Notes under the pieces: model-generated
What the model was told of the DNA's origin: nothing
Databases searched by the model: none
What the model saw: the letters and a program-made list of their open reading frames with translations, nothing else
In this document: positions 8,041 to 16,739 of the stretch, piece after piece
Numbering within the stretch: position 1 is the first letter of the stretch
Layout: every line of letters starts with the position of its first letter
NCBI RefSeq assembly: GCF_013085545.1
Contig: NZ_CP039543.1
Location: forward strand, 1,674,001-1,738,000
DNA: 64,000 nucleotides
Reading direction: 5' to 3'
Source: Oceanidesulfovibrio marinus
GTDB lineage: Bacteria; Desulfobacterota; Desulfovibrionia; Desulfovibrionales; Desulfovibrionaceae
Translations under genes and position numbers: made by a program

Positions 8041-8973
8041 ATGACTAAACAGCTTCTTCAGGGAACAGTTACGGCAGCTTTCAACCCGGTCGATCAGGAT
8101 GGCTCGGTCGACCAGAAGATGCTCCGCTCGTTCTGTGATTTTCAGATCGACAGTGGTGTGGACGCCCTTTTCGTCAACGGGTCCACGGGCGAATTCGCCG
8201 TTCTTTCAATCGAGATGCAGAAAACCGCCATCAAGGCGTATGTTGATGCTGCGGACGGCCGAATTCCAGTGGTCGCGCATGTCGGAAGCACCCGGCAGGA
8301 TGAAGCGTTTGATCTGGCCAACTATGCGGAAAGCCTTGGCGTTTTCGGAATAGCCGCGGTCCCGCCTTTTTACTACGGCTTTGATAAGGACGCGCTGACC
8401 ACGTACTTCGTGACTCTCGGCAAGTCCGCACCCAACACCCCGCTGTACCTTTACAACTTCCCCGCAGCAGCGCGGAACGACCTTACCCCTCAGTATCTGA
8501 TGGAGCTCCGCAAGGTCTGTCCGCAGCTGGCCGGCGTGAAGGACACCACTCAGGACTACTGCCGCTATGTAGACTACGTGGACCTTCTGGGCAGCGACTT
8601 CAGCTCCATGATGGGCAGCGACGCCATGTACCTGGCCTGCATGATTATCGGCGGCACAGGTGCAATCTCGGCCCTTGCCGCGAGCAACCCGGAGATCATG
8701 GTGGGCATCAAGCGAGAGTACGAGGCCGGCAACCTGGACGCCGCGCGCAATCTCCAAAAGCTCGCCTCCCGCCTGCGCCACGTCTTTAACCGTCCGGCAG
8801 GACAGACTCGCCGCAAGCAGGTCCTGGCTTTGCGCGGCATTGCCTTCCCCGATCCGCATGCTCCCATGCGCAGCCTGACCGAGGCTGAGAAAGCCGAGAT
8901 GAAGGAAGAGCTCCGCAGGCTGGAAGATGAGTTCTCCGTGCCTCTTCTCAAGCCGGTCGAGGCTTCCAACTGA
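8041..8973 (+). CDS. DHDPS/N-acetylneuraminate lyase-family aldolase, probably 2-keto-3-deoxy sugar acid aldolase
   Basis: A 310-residue class I aldolase of the dapA/nanA superfamily. The Schiff-base lysine is in AGVKDTT (Lys167), the proton-relay tyrosine in LYLYNFP (Tyr138), and the GSTGE loop near 48-51 binds the carboxylate. It is the first gene of an operon with an IlvD/Edd-type dehydratase and a TctCBA transporter and lies under a LacI operator. In that setting a catabolic cleavage of a 2-keto-3-deoxy acid to pyruvate plus an aldehyde is far more likely than lysine biosynthesis. The alternative is a 2-oxo-acid dehydratase of the same fold. The exact sugar is not visible in the sequence. 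Confidence 0.85.
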   Translation: MTKQLLQGTVTAAFNPVDQDGSVDQKMLRSFCDFQIDSGVDALFVNGSTGEFAVLSIEMQKTAIKAYVDAADGRIPVVAHVGSTRQDEAFDLANYAESLGVFGIAAVPPFYYGFDKDALTTYFVTLGKSAPNTPLYLYNFPAAARNDLTPQYLMELRKVCPQLAGVKDTTQDYCRYVDYVDLLGSDFSSMMGSDAMYLACMIIGGTGAISALAASNPEIMVGIKREYEAGNLDAARNLQKLASRLRHVFNRPAGQTRRKQVLALRGIAFPDPHAPMRSLTEAEKAEMKEELRRLEDEFSVPLLKPVEASN

Positions 8974-9042
8974 GAACAATCGTGAGCCCGGTGCAGTGCA
9001 CGTCCGGGCATGCAACACGCTGATATCGCATCCGGAGAGAAG

Positions 9043-10725
9043 ATGAGTTTCACGTTCAAAGACACGAAGTACAGAAGTGCCAAGGTGGTCAATGGAGTGA
9101 CCCGCGGAGGCCCGAGGGCGCATCTGAAAGGCCTAGGCCATACGGCTGAGGAGTTCGGCAAGCCGTTTATCGGCATTGTAAACTGTTTCAACGAGATGCA
9201 CCCCGGCCATATCCACTTCGACCGCATCGGAAAGGCCATTCGCGACGGTGTGCAGCAGGCTGGGGGCGTGCCTTTCGAGTTCCATACCATCAGCATTTGT
9301 GATGGCTTCCTTCAGGGCCACATAGGCATGTGCTACTCCCTGCCGTCCAGGGAGATTACGGCGGATTCCATCGAGATCATGGCCCAGGCCCAGCAGCTGG
9401 ATGGATTGGTGTTCATTTGTGGTTGCGACAAGACCGTTCCAGGCATGCTCATGGCGCTGCTGCGGTTGAACCTGCCCTCCATCGTGGTGACCGGCGGCCC
9501 CATGTTGCCTGGCCGGGTCAAAGGGCAGGAGTATGCAACGTATGAGCTCAAGGAAGCGGCGGGCCGCCTGAAAAGCGGGCAGATCACCGAAGGCGAATTC
9601 TTCGAGCTGGAAGACGCGCTTTCGCCCGGGCCCGGCTCCTGCGCAATGATGGGCACGGCCAACTCCATGTCCATTGCCTCGGAAGCGCTGGGGCTGACCT
9701 TGCCAGGATCGGCCACGACACACGCCGTAGAGGGCAAGAAGATACGCATGGCAAAGGAAAGCGGCAGGCGCATCGTGCAGCTCGTTGAGGAGAACCTCCT
9801 GCCTTTGTCCATTGTCACGCAAGAGGTGCTGGAAGGCGCCTTGCGCGTGGTCATGAGCGTGGGCGGATCCACGAATACGTCCATCCACTTCCCGGCGCTG
9901 GCTTACGAGGCGGGCCTCAACCTGACGCTCGAAGACATCGAGCGCATCAGTTCTTCCACGCCCTATATCTGCAAGATCAAACCGTCCGGCTCCCACACGC
10001 TGCTGGATCTCAACGATGCCGGCGGCATCCCGGTGGTCATGAAGGAGCTGTCTTCCATGTTGCCCCTGGACCGGATGACAGTCACCGGCAAGACCTTCCG
10101 GGAGAACATCGAGGCATTTGCGAACAGCAACAAAGAGGTGATCCGACCCATAGCAAACGCATACATGAAGCAATCCAGTCTGGCGGTTCTCAAGGGCAAT
10201 CTCGCGCCGGAAGGGTGCGTGATCAAGCAGACCGGCATTTCGGAAAAGATGCGCAGGCACACCGGCCCGGCTCGTTGCTTCTCATCCGAGGAAGAGGCCA
10301 CGGAAGCGATACTTGAAGGCAAGATCAATGCCGGCGAGGTGATCGTCATCCGGTATGAAGGTCCGTGCGGCGGCCCTGGCATGCGGGAAATGCTCACGGC
10401 GACATCAGCGCTCATGGGCGTGGGCCTCGGCGAATCTGTCGCGCTTGTCACAGATGGTCGCTTCTCCGGTTCAACGAGAGGACCGTGCATTGGACATGTC
10501 TCCCCCGAAGCCGCACTAGGGGGGCCGCTGTGCGCCGTTCAAGACGGCGACTCCATCACCATCGACGTGGACGGACGATCCATCGAGCTGCATGTCGACG
10601 ACGATGAGTTGCAGCGGCGAATCGAAGCAAACACTTTCACACCGAAACCGCAGGCCGGAAGTGGGTACCTGAAGCGGTATTCGGGCGCTGTGTCCACAGC
10701 AAAATATGGAGCAATTTTGAAGTAG
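9043..10725 (+). CDS. IlvD/Edd-family sugar-acid dehydratase
   Basis: A 560-residue iron-sulfur dehydratase. The three cysteines that hold the cluster in this family are present: Cys48 ([11 protein letters not shown]), Cys128 (CGCDKT) and Cys200 ([12 protein letters not shown]); the C-terminal active-site block [11 protein letters not shown] is also intact. I start at MSFTFKD because GGAGAGAAG lies directly before it; an ATG 33 bases upstream lacks such a site. Family members dehydrate dihydroxy acids: branched-chain intermediates (IlvD), 6-phosphogluconate (Edd) or free aldonic acids. Between a KDG-aldolase-like gene and a transporter, an aldonate dehydratase is the best reading, giving a non-phosphorylative Entner-Doudoroff-like route. 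Confidence 0.88.
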   Translation: MSFTFKDTKYRSAKVVNGVTRGGPRAHLKGLGHTAEEFGKPFIGIVNCFNEMHPGHIHFDRIGKAIRDGVQQAGGVPFEFHTISICDGFLQGHIGMCYSLPSREITADSIEIMAQAQQLDGLVFICGCDKTVPGMLMALLRLNLPSIVVTGGPMLPGRVKGQEYATYELKEAAGRLKSGQITEGEFFELEDALSPGPGSCAMMGTANSMSIASEALGLTLPGSATTHAVEGKKIRMAKESGRRIVQLVEENLLPLSIVTQEVLEGALRVVMSVGGSTNTSIHFPALAYEAGLNLTLEDIERISSSTPYICKIKPSGSHTLLDLNDAGGIPVVMKELSSMLPLDRMTVTGKTFRENIEAFANSNKEVIRPIANAYMKQSSLAVLKGNLAPEGCVIKQTGISEKMRRHTGPARCFSSEEEATEAILEGKINAGEVIVIRYEGPCGGPGMREMLTATSALMGVGLGESVALVTDGRFSGSTRGPCIGHVSPEAALGGPLCAVQDGDSITIDVDGRSIELHVDDDELQRRIEANTFTPKPQAGSGYLKRYSGAVSTAKYGAILK

Positions 10726-10801
10726 GCGTAGTTCTGGCGAAGAACATGCAGTCTCGAATGATGGCTGGCACCATGCCGGCCACAAGCAGAGGAGACGTTT
10801 C

Positions 10802-11746
10802 ATGAAAGCCTTGTTACGTGTGTTCCTGTTGGCGGCATCTGTGCTGATGCTTTGCTCACCGGCGATGGCCGACTATCCCGAACGGACCGTCACGCTCATA
10901 GTACCTTTCAGCGCCGGCGGAGGCACAGACTCCGTGGCGCGAGTGTTCGCTCCCCTGTTGGCCGACGCATTGGATGCCAACGTAATCGTAAAAAACGTGG
11001 ACGGCGCTTCCGGCACCCTGGGAACGGCAGAAGCAGCCAAGGCCAAGCCGGACGGCTACACCCTGGGCTTCATCCCGATTGGTCCCATGACCTGCCAGCC
11101 GAATCTGCGCAACCTGCCGTATAGCATCGACTCTTTCGATGCCATTGCCAACGTGACTTTGAGCCCGGTTCTGTTCTACACGGCCAAATCCGCCAAGTGG
11201 AACTCCATGCAAGAAGTCATTGCGGACCTGAAGGCCAACCCCGGCAAGTATCTCTATGGCTCCTCCGGCCCTGGCGGCATGCCGCACGTGGCCTTGGCCG
11301 CTACCATGGAGGCTCTGGGGGTGGATGTGAAACACATGCCTGACAAGGGCACCGGTCCTGCCATGAAATCCCTGGCCAGCGGCGTGATCCAGTTCTACGC
11401 CGATACGCCTCCCATCCTCCAGCAGTACGATGTAAAAGCCCTGGCCGCCTTCACCGAGGAACGAATCCCGTCCTTGCCGGATGTCCCCACCATGAAAGAG
11501 CTCGGCTACGACCTGCAGTTCTCAGTCTGGCGCGGCATCTTCGCACCCAAGGGAACCAGCCCCGAGATTATCGAAAAAGTAGCCGCAGCGAGCAAAAAGG
11601 CTGTGGAATCTCCCAAGTTCCAGGAAATGGCCAAGAAGTTGAAGACAGATCCGAAGTACATGGGCCCGCAGGAGTTCTCCAAGTTCGTCGCATCAGAGTT
11701 CACCAAGAACGGCAAGATCCTCGAATCCGCCGGGTTGAAGAAATAA
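10802..11746 (+). CDS. tctC: TctC-family periplasmic binding protein of a TTT transporter
   Basis: A 314-residue Bug/TctC solute receptor. A clear signal peptide (positively charged MKALLR, hydrophobic core, cut after SPAMA near residue 23) is followed by the family opening YPERTVTLIVPFSAGGGTDS and the KAKPDGYTLGF block. It captures a carboxylate in the periplasm and hands it to TctBA encoded just downstream. The operon suggests an aldonic acid as ligand; the family usually binds carboxylic acids such as citrate or other organic acids. GAGGAG lies 10 bases before the ATG. Confidence 0.93.
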   Translation: MKALLRVFLLAASVLMLCSPAMADYPERTVTLIVPFSAGGGTDSVARVFAPLLADALDANVIVKNVDGASGTLGTAEAAKAKPDGYTLGFIPIGPMTCQPNLRNLPYSIDSFDAIANVTLSPVLFYTAKSAKWNSMQEVIADLKANPGKYLYGSSGPGGMPHVALAATMEALGVDVKHMPDKGTGPAMKSLASGVIQFYADTPPILQQYDVKALAAFTEERIPSLPDVPTMKELGYDLQFSVWRGIFAPKGTSPEIIEKVAAASKKAVESPKFQEMAKKLKTDPKYMGPQEFSKFVASEFTKNGKILESAGLKK

Positions 11747-11801
11747 AAGCGATACGCGTTGCGGGGGCGTTATGGAACGCCCCCGCTTCCGAGGAGGAGC
11801 C

Positions 11802-12263
11802 ATGTCACGAAGGCTTATAGAATTCATGTTCGGGGGGGTCATGATGCTGCTCGGTGTCGCGTTCATGATCCACACGTTCGACTCTGCTTACAAGGTGATG
11901 GGGATAGGTGCGCAGGTCAGTCCCATTTTTTATCCTCGCATTCTTCTTACAGCATGGCTGCTGCTATCAGTCGGAATATTGATCGAAGCGGCCTTCAAGA
12001 AAGGGAAGTCCAGCAAGGACTACAGTTGGAAAAATGCCCTGCTGATGTTCCTGTTGATCGGCCTGTGCGTAGCTGCGATGGAGTATATCGGCTTTCTCTT
12101 GTCGACCGTCGCCTTCTTTTTCGCTTCGTGCCTCATCTTCGGTTACGGAAGGTACTCCGTCCTGCTCCCCGTGGGCATCATCTTCCCTGTTGCTCTCTGG
12201 CTCATCTTTGTGGAGGTGCTCAAGATTCCTCTGCCAACGTCGATGTGGTCTTACTGGATGTGA
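11802..12263 (+). CDS. tctB: TctB-family small membrane subunit of a TTT transporter
   Basis: A 153-residue protein with four predicted membrane helices, as usual for TctB. I start at MSRRLIEF because GAGGAGG precedes it with correct spacing; an upstream in-frame ATG ten codons earlier overlaps that site. It lies between tctC and tctA, and tctA starts three bases after its stop, so the two are translationally close. Sequence conservation in this family is low, so the call rests mostly on topology and position. Confidence 0.88.
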   Translation: MSRRLIEFMFGGVMMLLGVAFMIHTFDSAYKVMGIGAQVSPIFYPRILLTAWLLLSVGILIEAAFKKGKSSKDYSWKNALLMFLLIGLCVAAMEYIGFLLSTVAFFFASCLIFGYGRYSVLLPVGIIFPVALWLIFVEVLKIPLPTSMWSYWM

Positions 12264-12266
12264 TTC

Positions 12267-13808
12267 ATGGATAATGTCATTCACGCTTTCACGCTCGTAG
12301 CATCTTTCGAAACGGTTTTGGCCCTGGTCTTCGGCACGTTGTGGGGAATCGTCGTTGGCGCGCTGCCCGGATTGGGCTCGGTACTGGCCATTACCATCTG
12401 TCTCCCCTTCACCTATACAATGCATCAGGTCCCGGCCATCGCCATGTTGCTTGCGATTTATGGCGGCTCGGTCTACGGCGGCATGATTTCCGCTATCCTG
12501 ATCAACACGCCAGGGACACCGCAATCAGCCGCCACGTGCTTTGACGGTTATCCCATGAGCCAAAGGGGGGAGGCGGACAAGGCCTTGGGATGGTCTACCA
12601 TCGCCTCCATCATCGGTGGCCTGCTCTCGTGCATCGTCCTCATTTTCGCAGCGCCGCAACTTGCTGCGTTCGCGCTGCAGTTCGGTCCCATCGAGACCTT
12701 CGCGCTCATTTTGCTTGGGCTCACCTGCATCGCCAGCATCTCCCGAGGCAGTATGTTCAAGGGCTTGCTCGCCGGCGTACTGGGGCTGTTCATGGCCATG
12801 GTGGGCGCCGACCCGATCACAGGGGATTTACGCTTCACTTTCGGCAGCTTCGAGCTGTCCGGCGGTTTCAGCCTTATCCCTGTCGTTGTGGGAATCTTTG
12901 CGCTCTCCGAGGTCTTCGACCGAATTGCGCAGAAGAACGTAGACACCTTCAAGGCTATCGCCGTATCCGGCATCAAGCTGCCCACATGGACCGAGTATCG
13001 CCCTCGTATCTGGGTGACCATCAAATCGTTTCTCATTGGCACCGGCGTCGGCATTCTGCCAGGTACCGGCGCCGCCACAGCCGCGTTTCTGAGCTATGCT
13101 GAAGCGAAACGATCCTCGCCCAGGCGGGACAACATGGGGCACGGCGAGCCCGACGGCCTTGTCGCTTCAGAGGCCTCGAATAACGCGGTGACGGGCGGCG
13201 CTCTCATTCCCACACTGGCTCTGGGCATACCAGGCGACGCCGTGACGGCCGTCATGCTCGCCACCCTGACAATCCACGGCATCACCCCTGGCGTACGCCT
13301 CATGCATGACAACCCGGATGTGGTCTACGCCTCGTTCCTGACACTGATTCTAGCCAACCTGTGTTTGCTGCCCTTCGGATATATCGTATGCAAACTGTTC
13401 GCGCGGATACTTAAAGTGCCGGAGCAGCTCATGCTCGCGATGATCGTTATCTTCTGCCTGCTCGGAGCATACGGAGTTCGCAGCAGCTTCTTCGATTTGT
13501 GGGTGGCCTTGGCCATGGGCATGCTCGGCATGGCCCTGCGGTACATGAACGTCTCTCTGGCCGCCCTGGTCATTGGGCTGGTGCTCGGTCCCCAGTTCGA
13601 GATGAGCCTGAGGCAAGGCCTCGTGGTCACAGATGGACGTTTTTCCGGCTTTTTTACGGGACATCCCATCGCCATGGTTCTGTTCTGCGTGACCATTTTG
13701 ATGGTCTGCTGGCCGTTGATTCGACGCTTCATAGGCAAAGGAAAGCCAAAACCCGAAATGAAGAGCTGCGCGGAAGCACTCACAGTGGGTGCGGAGGAGC
13801 AGTCGTAA
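12267..13808 (+). CDS. tctA: TctA-family large membrane subunit of a TTT transporter
   Basis: A 513-residue polytopic permease with about 11-12 membrane helices. The duplicated glycine-proline motif of the family appears as GALPGLGSVLA near residue 35 and GILPGTGAATA near 275, the sign of the internal repeat. NTPGTPQSAATCFDGYP and EASNNAVTGGALIPTLALGIPG are further family blocks. It is the last gene of the operon; a terminator follows about 110 bp later. Confidence 0.95.
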   Translation: MDNVIHAFTLVASFETVLALVFGTLWGIVVGALPGLGSVLAITICLPFTYTMHQVPAIAMLLAIYGGSVYGGMISAILINTPGTPQSAATCFDGYPMSQRGEADKALGWSTIASIIGGLLSCIVLIFAAPQLAAFALQFGPIETFALILLGLTCIASISRGSMFKGLLAGVLGLFMAMVGADPITGDLRFTFGSFELSGGFSLIPVVVGIFALSEVFDRIAQKNVDTFKAIAVSGIKLPTWTEYRPRIWVTIKSFLIGTGVGILPGTGAATAAFLSYAEAKRSSPRRDNMGHGEPDGLVASEASNNAVTGGALIPTLALGIPGDAVTAVMLATLTIHGITPGVRLMHDNPDVVYASFLTLILANLCLLPFGYIVCKLFARILKVPEQLMLAMIVIFCLLGAYGVRSSFFDLWVALAMGMLGMALRYMNVSLAALVIGLVLGPQFEMSLRQGLVVTDGRFSGFFTGHPIAMVLFCVTILMVCWPLIRRFIGKGKPKPEMKSCAEALTVGAEEQS

Positions 13809-13918
13809 ACACTGTCGCGCACTCCCTGAGCTGGCCCCGAAAAGCAAAGCTCTCTGGCGGGGAGTGTTTGGGGAAAAGCCCCCTCATGCAGAAGTTGCCG
13901 GGAGCCTTATTATATATG

Positions 13919-13954
13919 AAGCCCCGTTCCGGTCGTCCGGAGCGGGGCTTTGTT
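13919..13954 (+). terminator. Rho-independent terminator of the sugar-acid/TctCBA operon
   Basis: AAGCCCCG pairs with CGGGGCTT and an inner TCCGG/CCGGA continues the stem; TTTGTTAT follows. The 429 bp between tctA and the tRNA contain otherwise only a small palindrome near 13870-13882 (GGGGAAAAGCCCC), an AT-rich inverted repeat at 14157-14172 and the tRNA terminator. I found no integrase gene or recognisable integrase fragment there. Confidence 0.85.
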
Positions 13955-14156
13955 ATGGGTCGGACGCGTACTCGAGGGGGGCAGACCGAAGCGCTTTTCT
14001 TGGCCTCATTCGCATGGCCTTGCCGTAACGCAAGACTGTATGGGCGCCATAGCAAACCGTGAAAAACGCAACGCGCGTCACACCCGGAGGCAGCGCTGCA
14101 AGCTGACATACTATGAAATTGATTGAAGTGAAGCTGTTAGAATTATTTAGCAAATG

Positions 14157-14172
14157 GTACCAAAAATGGTAC
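14157..14172. repeat. Inverted repeat near the island edge, possible recombinase binding site
   Basis: GTACCA and TGGTAC flank AAAA. On the minus strand the neighbourhood also reads as a tandem GTACCATTT pair. It lies 66 bp from the tRNA 3' end, inside the proposed island, where arm-type sites of a tyrosine recombinase would be expected. No protein evidence supports this. Confidence 0.3.
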
Positions 14173-14195
14173 TTCTGCCTGCCCAGCGAGAACAG

Positions 14196-14227
14196 AAAAA
14201 GGGGCTATGGCGATACACCATAACCCC
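14196..14227 (-). terminator. Terminator of the tRNA-Thr gene
   Basis: On the minus strand GGGG-TATGG pairs with CCATA-CCCC (one mismatch) around a 7-base loop and is followed by TTTTTCTGTT. It starts 11 bases behind the tRNA CCA end. If the island reading is right, this terminator came with the element and replaced the one now at 356-384. Confidence 0.8.
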
Positions 14228-14237
14228 TTAAATTTCC

Positions 14238-14313
14238 TGGAGCCGACGAGGAGACTCGAACTCCTGACCTGCTGATTACGAATCAGCTGCTCTACCAACT
14301 GAGCTACGTCGGC
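14238..14313 (-). tRNA. tRNA-Thr (anticodon CGT)
   Basis: A complete 76-nt cloverleaf on the minus strand: acceptor GCCGACG/CGTCGGC, D-arm with AGTTGGTAGA, anticodon stem GCTGA/TCAGC around the loop TTCGTAA (anticodon CGT, reading ACG), variable loop AGGTC, T-arm AGGAG-TTCGAGT-CTCCT, discriminator T and encoded CCA. A good promoter lies just upstream and a terminator just downstream. Its 3' end faces the metabolic island, and a diverged copy of that 3' half lies at 394-438. Confidence 0.96.
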
Positions 14314-14328
14314 GGATGGGAGAAGCCT

Positions 14329-14356
14329 TGTATAGCAACGTCCTGCATAGCGTCAA
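14329..14356 (-). promoter_or_regulatory. Promoter of tRNA-Thr
   Basis: TTGACG (-35, 14351-14356) and TATACA (-10, 14329-14334) are separated by 16 bp on the minus strand, and the tRNA 5' end is 15 bp further on. It lies on the host side of the island junction, so the tRNA stays expressed after integration. Confidence 0.75.
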
Positions 14357-14385
14357 GGGATTATCGCACTCTCGGCCATGATTCC

Positions 14386-15942
14386 TTACGCCGCCGGGTT
14401 CTCCAAGGCGGGCGGGGATGGGTGTCCTGCGCCGCCTACGTCCTCCAGGCAGACAATGACCGCGTCGGCCTGCTCGTGATTCAACACATGGCTCTTGCCG
14501 TCATTGGTGCGCAGATTCCAGCGCGTGCGTCCGTCCTCGGTCAGCAGACGGGCGCCCATGTGAACCTGCTCTCCGGGGCTGACGCCGGCCTCCATGGCCG
14601 GCATGCCCGTGCGCTCCACAGTGCCCCCCTGCCCTTCGCGCAGCAGCGACGCGGGTACGAGGGACCCGGCGACCACAAGCGGGCTCGGCGGTATGGGCTC
14701 GCCGTGCGGATCGATCTCGGGATGCTCCAGTAAATCGTCGAGGTCGGAAATGGTTGTGGGATCGTGCTTGTGCTCCAGCTCCTCCGCCCGTTCGTGCAGT
14801 TCCTCGGCCGGCGTGCCCACATGCTCCAGGTATGTTTCCCACAGCCGGTGCGCGCGCAACAGCTCGATGGCCTTGGCTTTGCCAGGGTCGGTCAGCACCA
14901 GTTTCCCGTCTTCGAGCTCGGCCATCTTCTGGCGCTGCATGGTCTTGATCGCGCGGGGCACCAGCCGCGGCCTGTCCACGCGCTCGCGTATCTCGGAAAG
15001 CTCCATGACCCCGTCCCGGCGTGCGGCCAGGGCCAGAATGTCCTCGATGAGCTGCGGCGGCACCCCGTGCTGACGCCGCCACCGCGCCATCAGTCCGTAC
15101 CGCGGCGCAACAAGCAAGACCACGAGGAACTGGAGCGTGCAGAACAGCATGATTGCGCCGCCGCCGGAGGCGTCGAGCAGGATGCAGAGGTAGAGGCCGC
15201 CGACCACGCTGGAGGTGCCAAACACGGCGGCGAGGACCATCATGCGCTCCAGCCTGTCCGAAAGCAGATAGGCCGTGGCGGCCGGCGTAATGAGCAGCCC
15301 GACCACCAGGATGACGCCCACCATGCTCACCGCGCTGACCACCACGAGGGAGACGCAAGTGGTGAGCACATAATCGAGCAGCACCACAGGCACGCCGATG
15401 GCCGCGGCCATGACCGGATCGAAGCTGAGAATCTGGAAGCTGCGGTAAAACAACAGGAGAATGGTGAGCACGAGCCCGCAGGTGAATGCGGCCACATAGA
15501 GGTCGGCATCGCCCACGGCCAGAACGTCGCCCATGATGAAGTGCATCAGGTCAATATGAATGTGCTGTCTAAAAACTGAGACAAGCACGACGCCCGCGGC
15601 AAAGACGCCCGTGTACATGATGCCGATGGAGGCGTCCTCTTTGACGCGGCTCACACGCGCCACGAAGCCGATGAGAAAGACGGTGATCACGGCGGCAATG
15701 AGCGAGCCGAGCAGCATGCCCGGGGCATACGCCTCCAGGCCGAAAAGGAGCTTCATGCCCAGGTAGCCGCCGGCCACGCCGGCGATCATGGCGTGGGACA
15801 GCGCGTCGCCCAGAAAGGCCATGCGCCGCAGCACCACCAGGGAGCCGACAACGCCCGAAACCACGGCCACCAGGATGCCGCCGAGCAATGCTTTCTGAAA
15901 GTACGTTTCCCCAAGGGGGCCCAGCACTGCATCCAGAATCAT
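14386..15942 (-). CDS. Metal ABC transporter permease fused to a DtxR/MntR-like regulator
   Basis: A 518-residue fusion. Residues 1-285 are an ABC-3 (ZnuB/TroC/MntB) permease with about eight membrane helices, including RRMAFLGDALSHAMIAG and the SMVGVILVVGLLITPAATAYLL block. Residues 296-360 form a winged-helix DNA-binding domain; 364-415 match the DtxR/MntR dimerisation and metal domain (AHRLWETYLEHVGTPAEELHERAEELEH, here split: AHRLWETYLEHVG, then HERAEELEH, ending HPEIDPHGEPIP); 425-500 look like the SH3/FeoA-like end. Free permeases are near 280 residues. The start overlaps the ATPase stop by ATGA. The fusion could sense cytoplasmic Mn/Fe/Zn and control the transporter allosterically or by binding DNA from the membrane; neither is shown. 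Confidence 0.88.
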   Translation of the reverse strand: MILDAVLGPLGETYFQKALLGGILVAVVSGVVGSLVVLRRMAFLGDALSHAMIAGVAGGYLGMKLLFGLEAYAPGMLLGSLIAAVITVFLIGFVARVSRVKEDASIGIMYTGVFAAGVVLVSVFRQHIHIDLMHFIMGDVLAVGDADLYVAAFTCGLVLTILLLFYRSFQILSFDPVMAAAIGVPVVLLDYVLTTCVSLVVVSAVSMVGVILVVGLLITPAATAYLLSDRLERMMVLAAVFGTSSVVGGLYLCILLDASGGGAIMLFCTLQFLVVLLVAPRYGLMARWRRQHGVPPQLIEDILALAARRDGVMELSEIRERVDRPRLVPRAIKTMQRQKMAELEDGKLVLTDPGKAKAIELLRAHRLWETYLEHVGTPAEELHERAEELEHKHDPTTISDLDDLLEHPEIDPHGEPIPPSPLVVAGSLVPASLLREGQGGTVERTGMPAMEAGVSPGEQVHMGARLLTEDGRTRWNLRTNDGKSHVLNHEQADAVIVCLEDVGGAGHPSPPALENPAA

Positions 15943-16739
15943 GCATGCCCGCCGCAGGCTTCTTTGTCTTCTTTCCTGGACTCGCCCATGCGTGTGAACA
16001 CCTGCAGCCGCCCTTCGTATACCTGAGCCATGAGATCTTCCTGGAGCACGGCCTCCGGCGGTCCGTACGCATAGAGTCGTTTCTTGATGAGCGCGAGACG
16101 GTCGAAGTACTCGGCCGCCGTGGCCAGATCGTGGTGCACGACCACCAGGGTCTTGCCCGCTTCCCTGGCCGTGTGCAGCACGTCCAGGATGGCGCGTTCC
16201 GTGGCTGCGTCCACGCCGGCAAAGGGCTCGTCGAGGAGCAGCACCTCCGCCCCCTGAGCCAGTGCGCGCGCCATGAACACGCGCTGCTGCTGCCCGCCGG
16301 AGAGCTGGCCGATCTGCCGGTCGCGGAAGTCGGACATCCGCACCATCTCCAGCGCCTCGTCCACGATGCGCTTGTCCACCGGCCCCGGGTCCCGCCACCA
16401 GGGGATTCTGCCGTAGCGGCCCATCATGGCCACCTGGCCCACAGTGATGGGGAAGTCCCAGTCCACGGCCCCGCGCTGGGGCACGTAGGCCACCAGGCCC
16501 TTGGCCTTTTCCGCCTGCCGGCCCAGAATAGACACGGCTCCCACGTCGCGTTTCACAAAGCCGAGAATAGACTTGATAAAGGTGGATTTGCCCCCGCCGT
16601 TGGGGCCTATTACACCGACGAGCAGGCCCCGTTCAATGGTCAGGGTGACGTCGAAAAGTACGGTCTGCGTGCCATAGCTCACCGTCAGGTGATCCACTTC
16701 GATGGCCGGTCCTTCGGCCGACATGGGTCTAACCGCCAT
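15939..16739 (-). CDS. Metal (Mn/Zn/Fe) ABC transporter ATP-binding protein
   Basis: A 266-residue ATPase. Walker A is GPNGGGKST, the signature is LSGGQQQR, Walker B is VLLLDEPFAGVD and the switch histidine is in VVVHHDLA. I start at MAVRPMSAEG because GGAGGAGG lies directly upstream; the gene then overlaps the end of the preceding unknown gene by 11 bases. It belongs to a four-gene minus-strand operon of binding protein, unknown membrane-anchored protein, ATPase and permease fusion, and energises uptake of a divalent metal across the inner membrane. Confidence 0.94.
   Translation of the reverse strand: MAVRPMSAEGPAIEVDHLTVSYGTQTVLFDVTLTIERGLLVGVIGPNGGGKSTFIKSILGFVKRDVGAVSILGRQAEKAKGLVAYVPQRGAVDWDFPITVGQVAMMGRYGRIPWWRDPGPVDKRIVDEALEMVRMSDFRDRQIGQLSGGQQQRVFMARALAQGAEVLLLDEPFAGVDAATERAILDVLHTAREAGKTLVVVHHDLATAAEYFDRLALIKKRLYAYGPPEAVLQEDLMAQVYEGRLQVFTRMGESRKEDKEACGGHA

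Noticed and set aside
8041-10725. Lysine and branched-chain amino acid biosynthesis genes (dapA, ilvD)
   Set aside because: The LacI operator, the TTT transporter and the gene order point to sugar-acid catabolism; family resemblance alone does not decide the substrate.
13809-14237. Integrase gene or fragment at the tRNA end of the island
   Set aside because: No frame here shows tyrosine- or serine-recombinase motifs; only terminators and an inverted repeat are visible.
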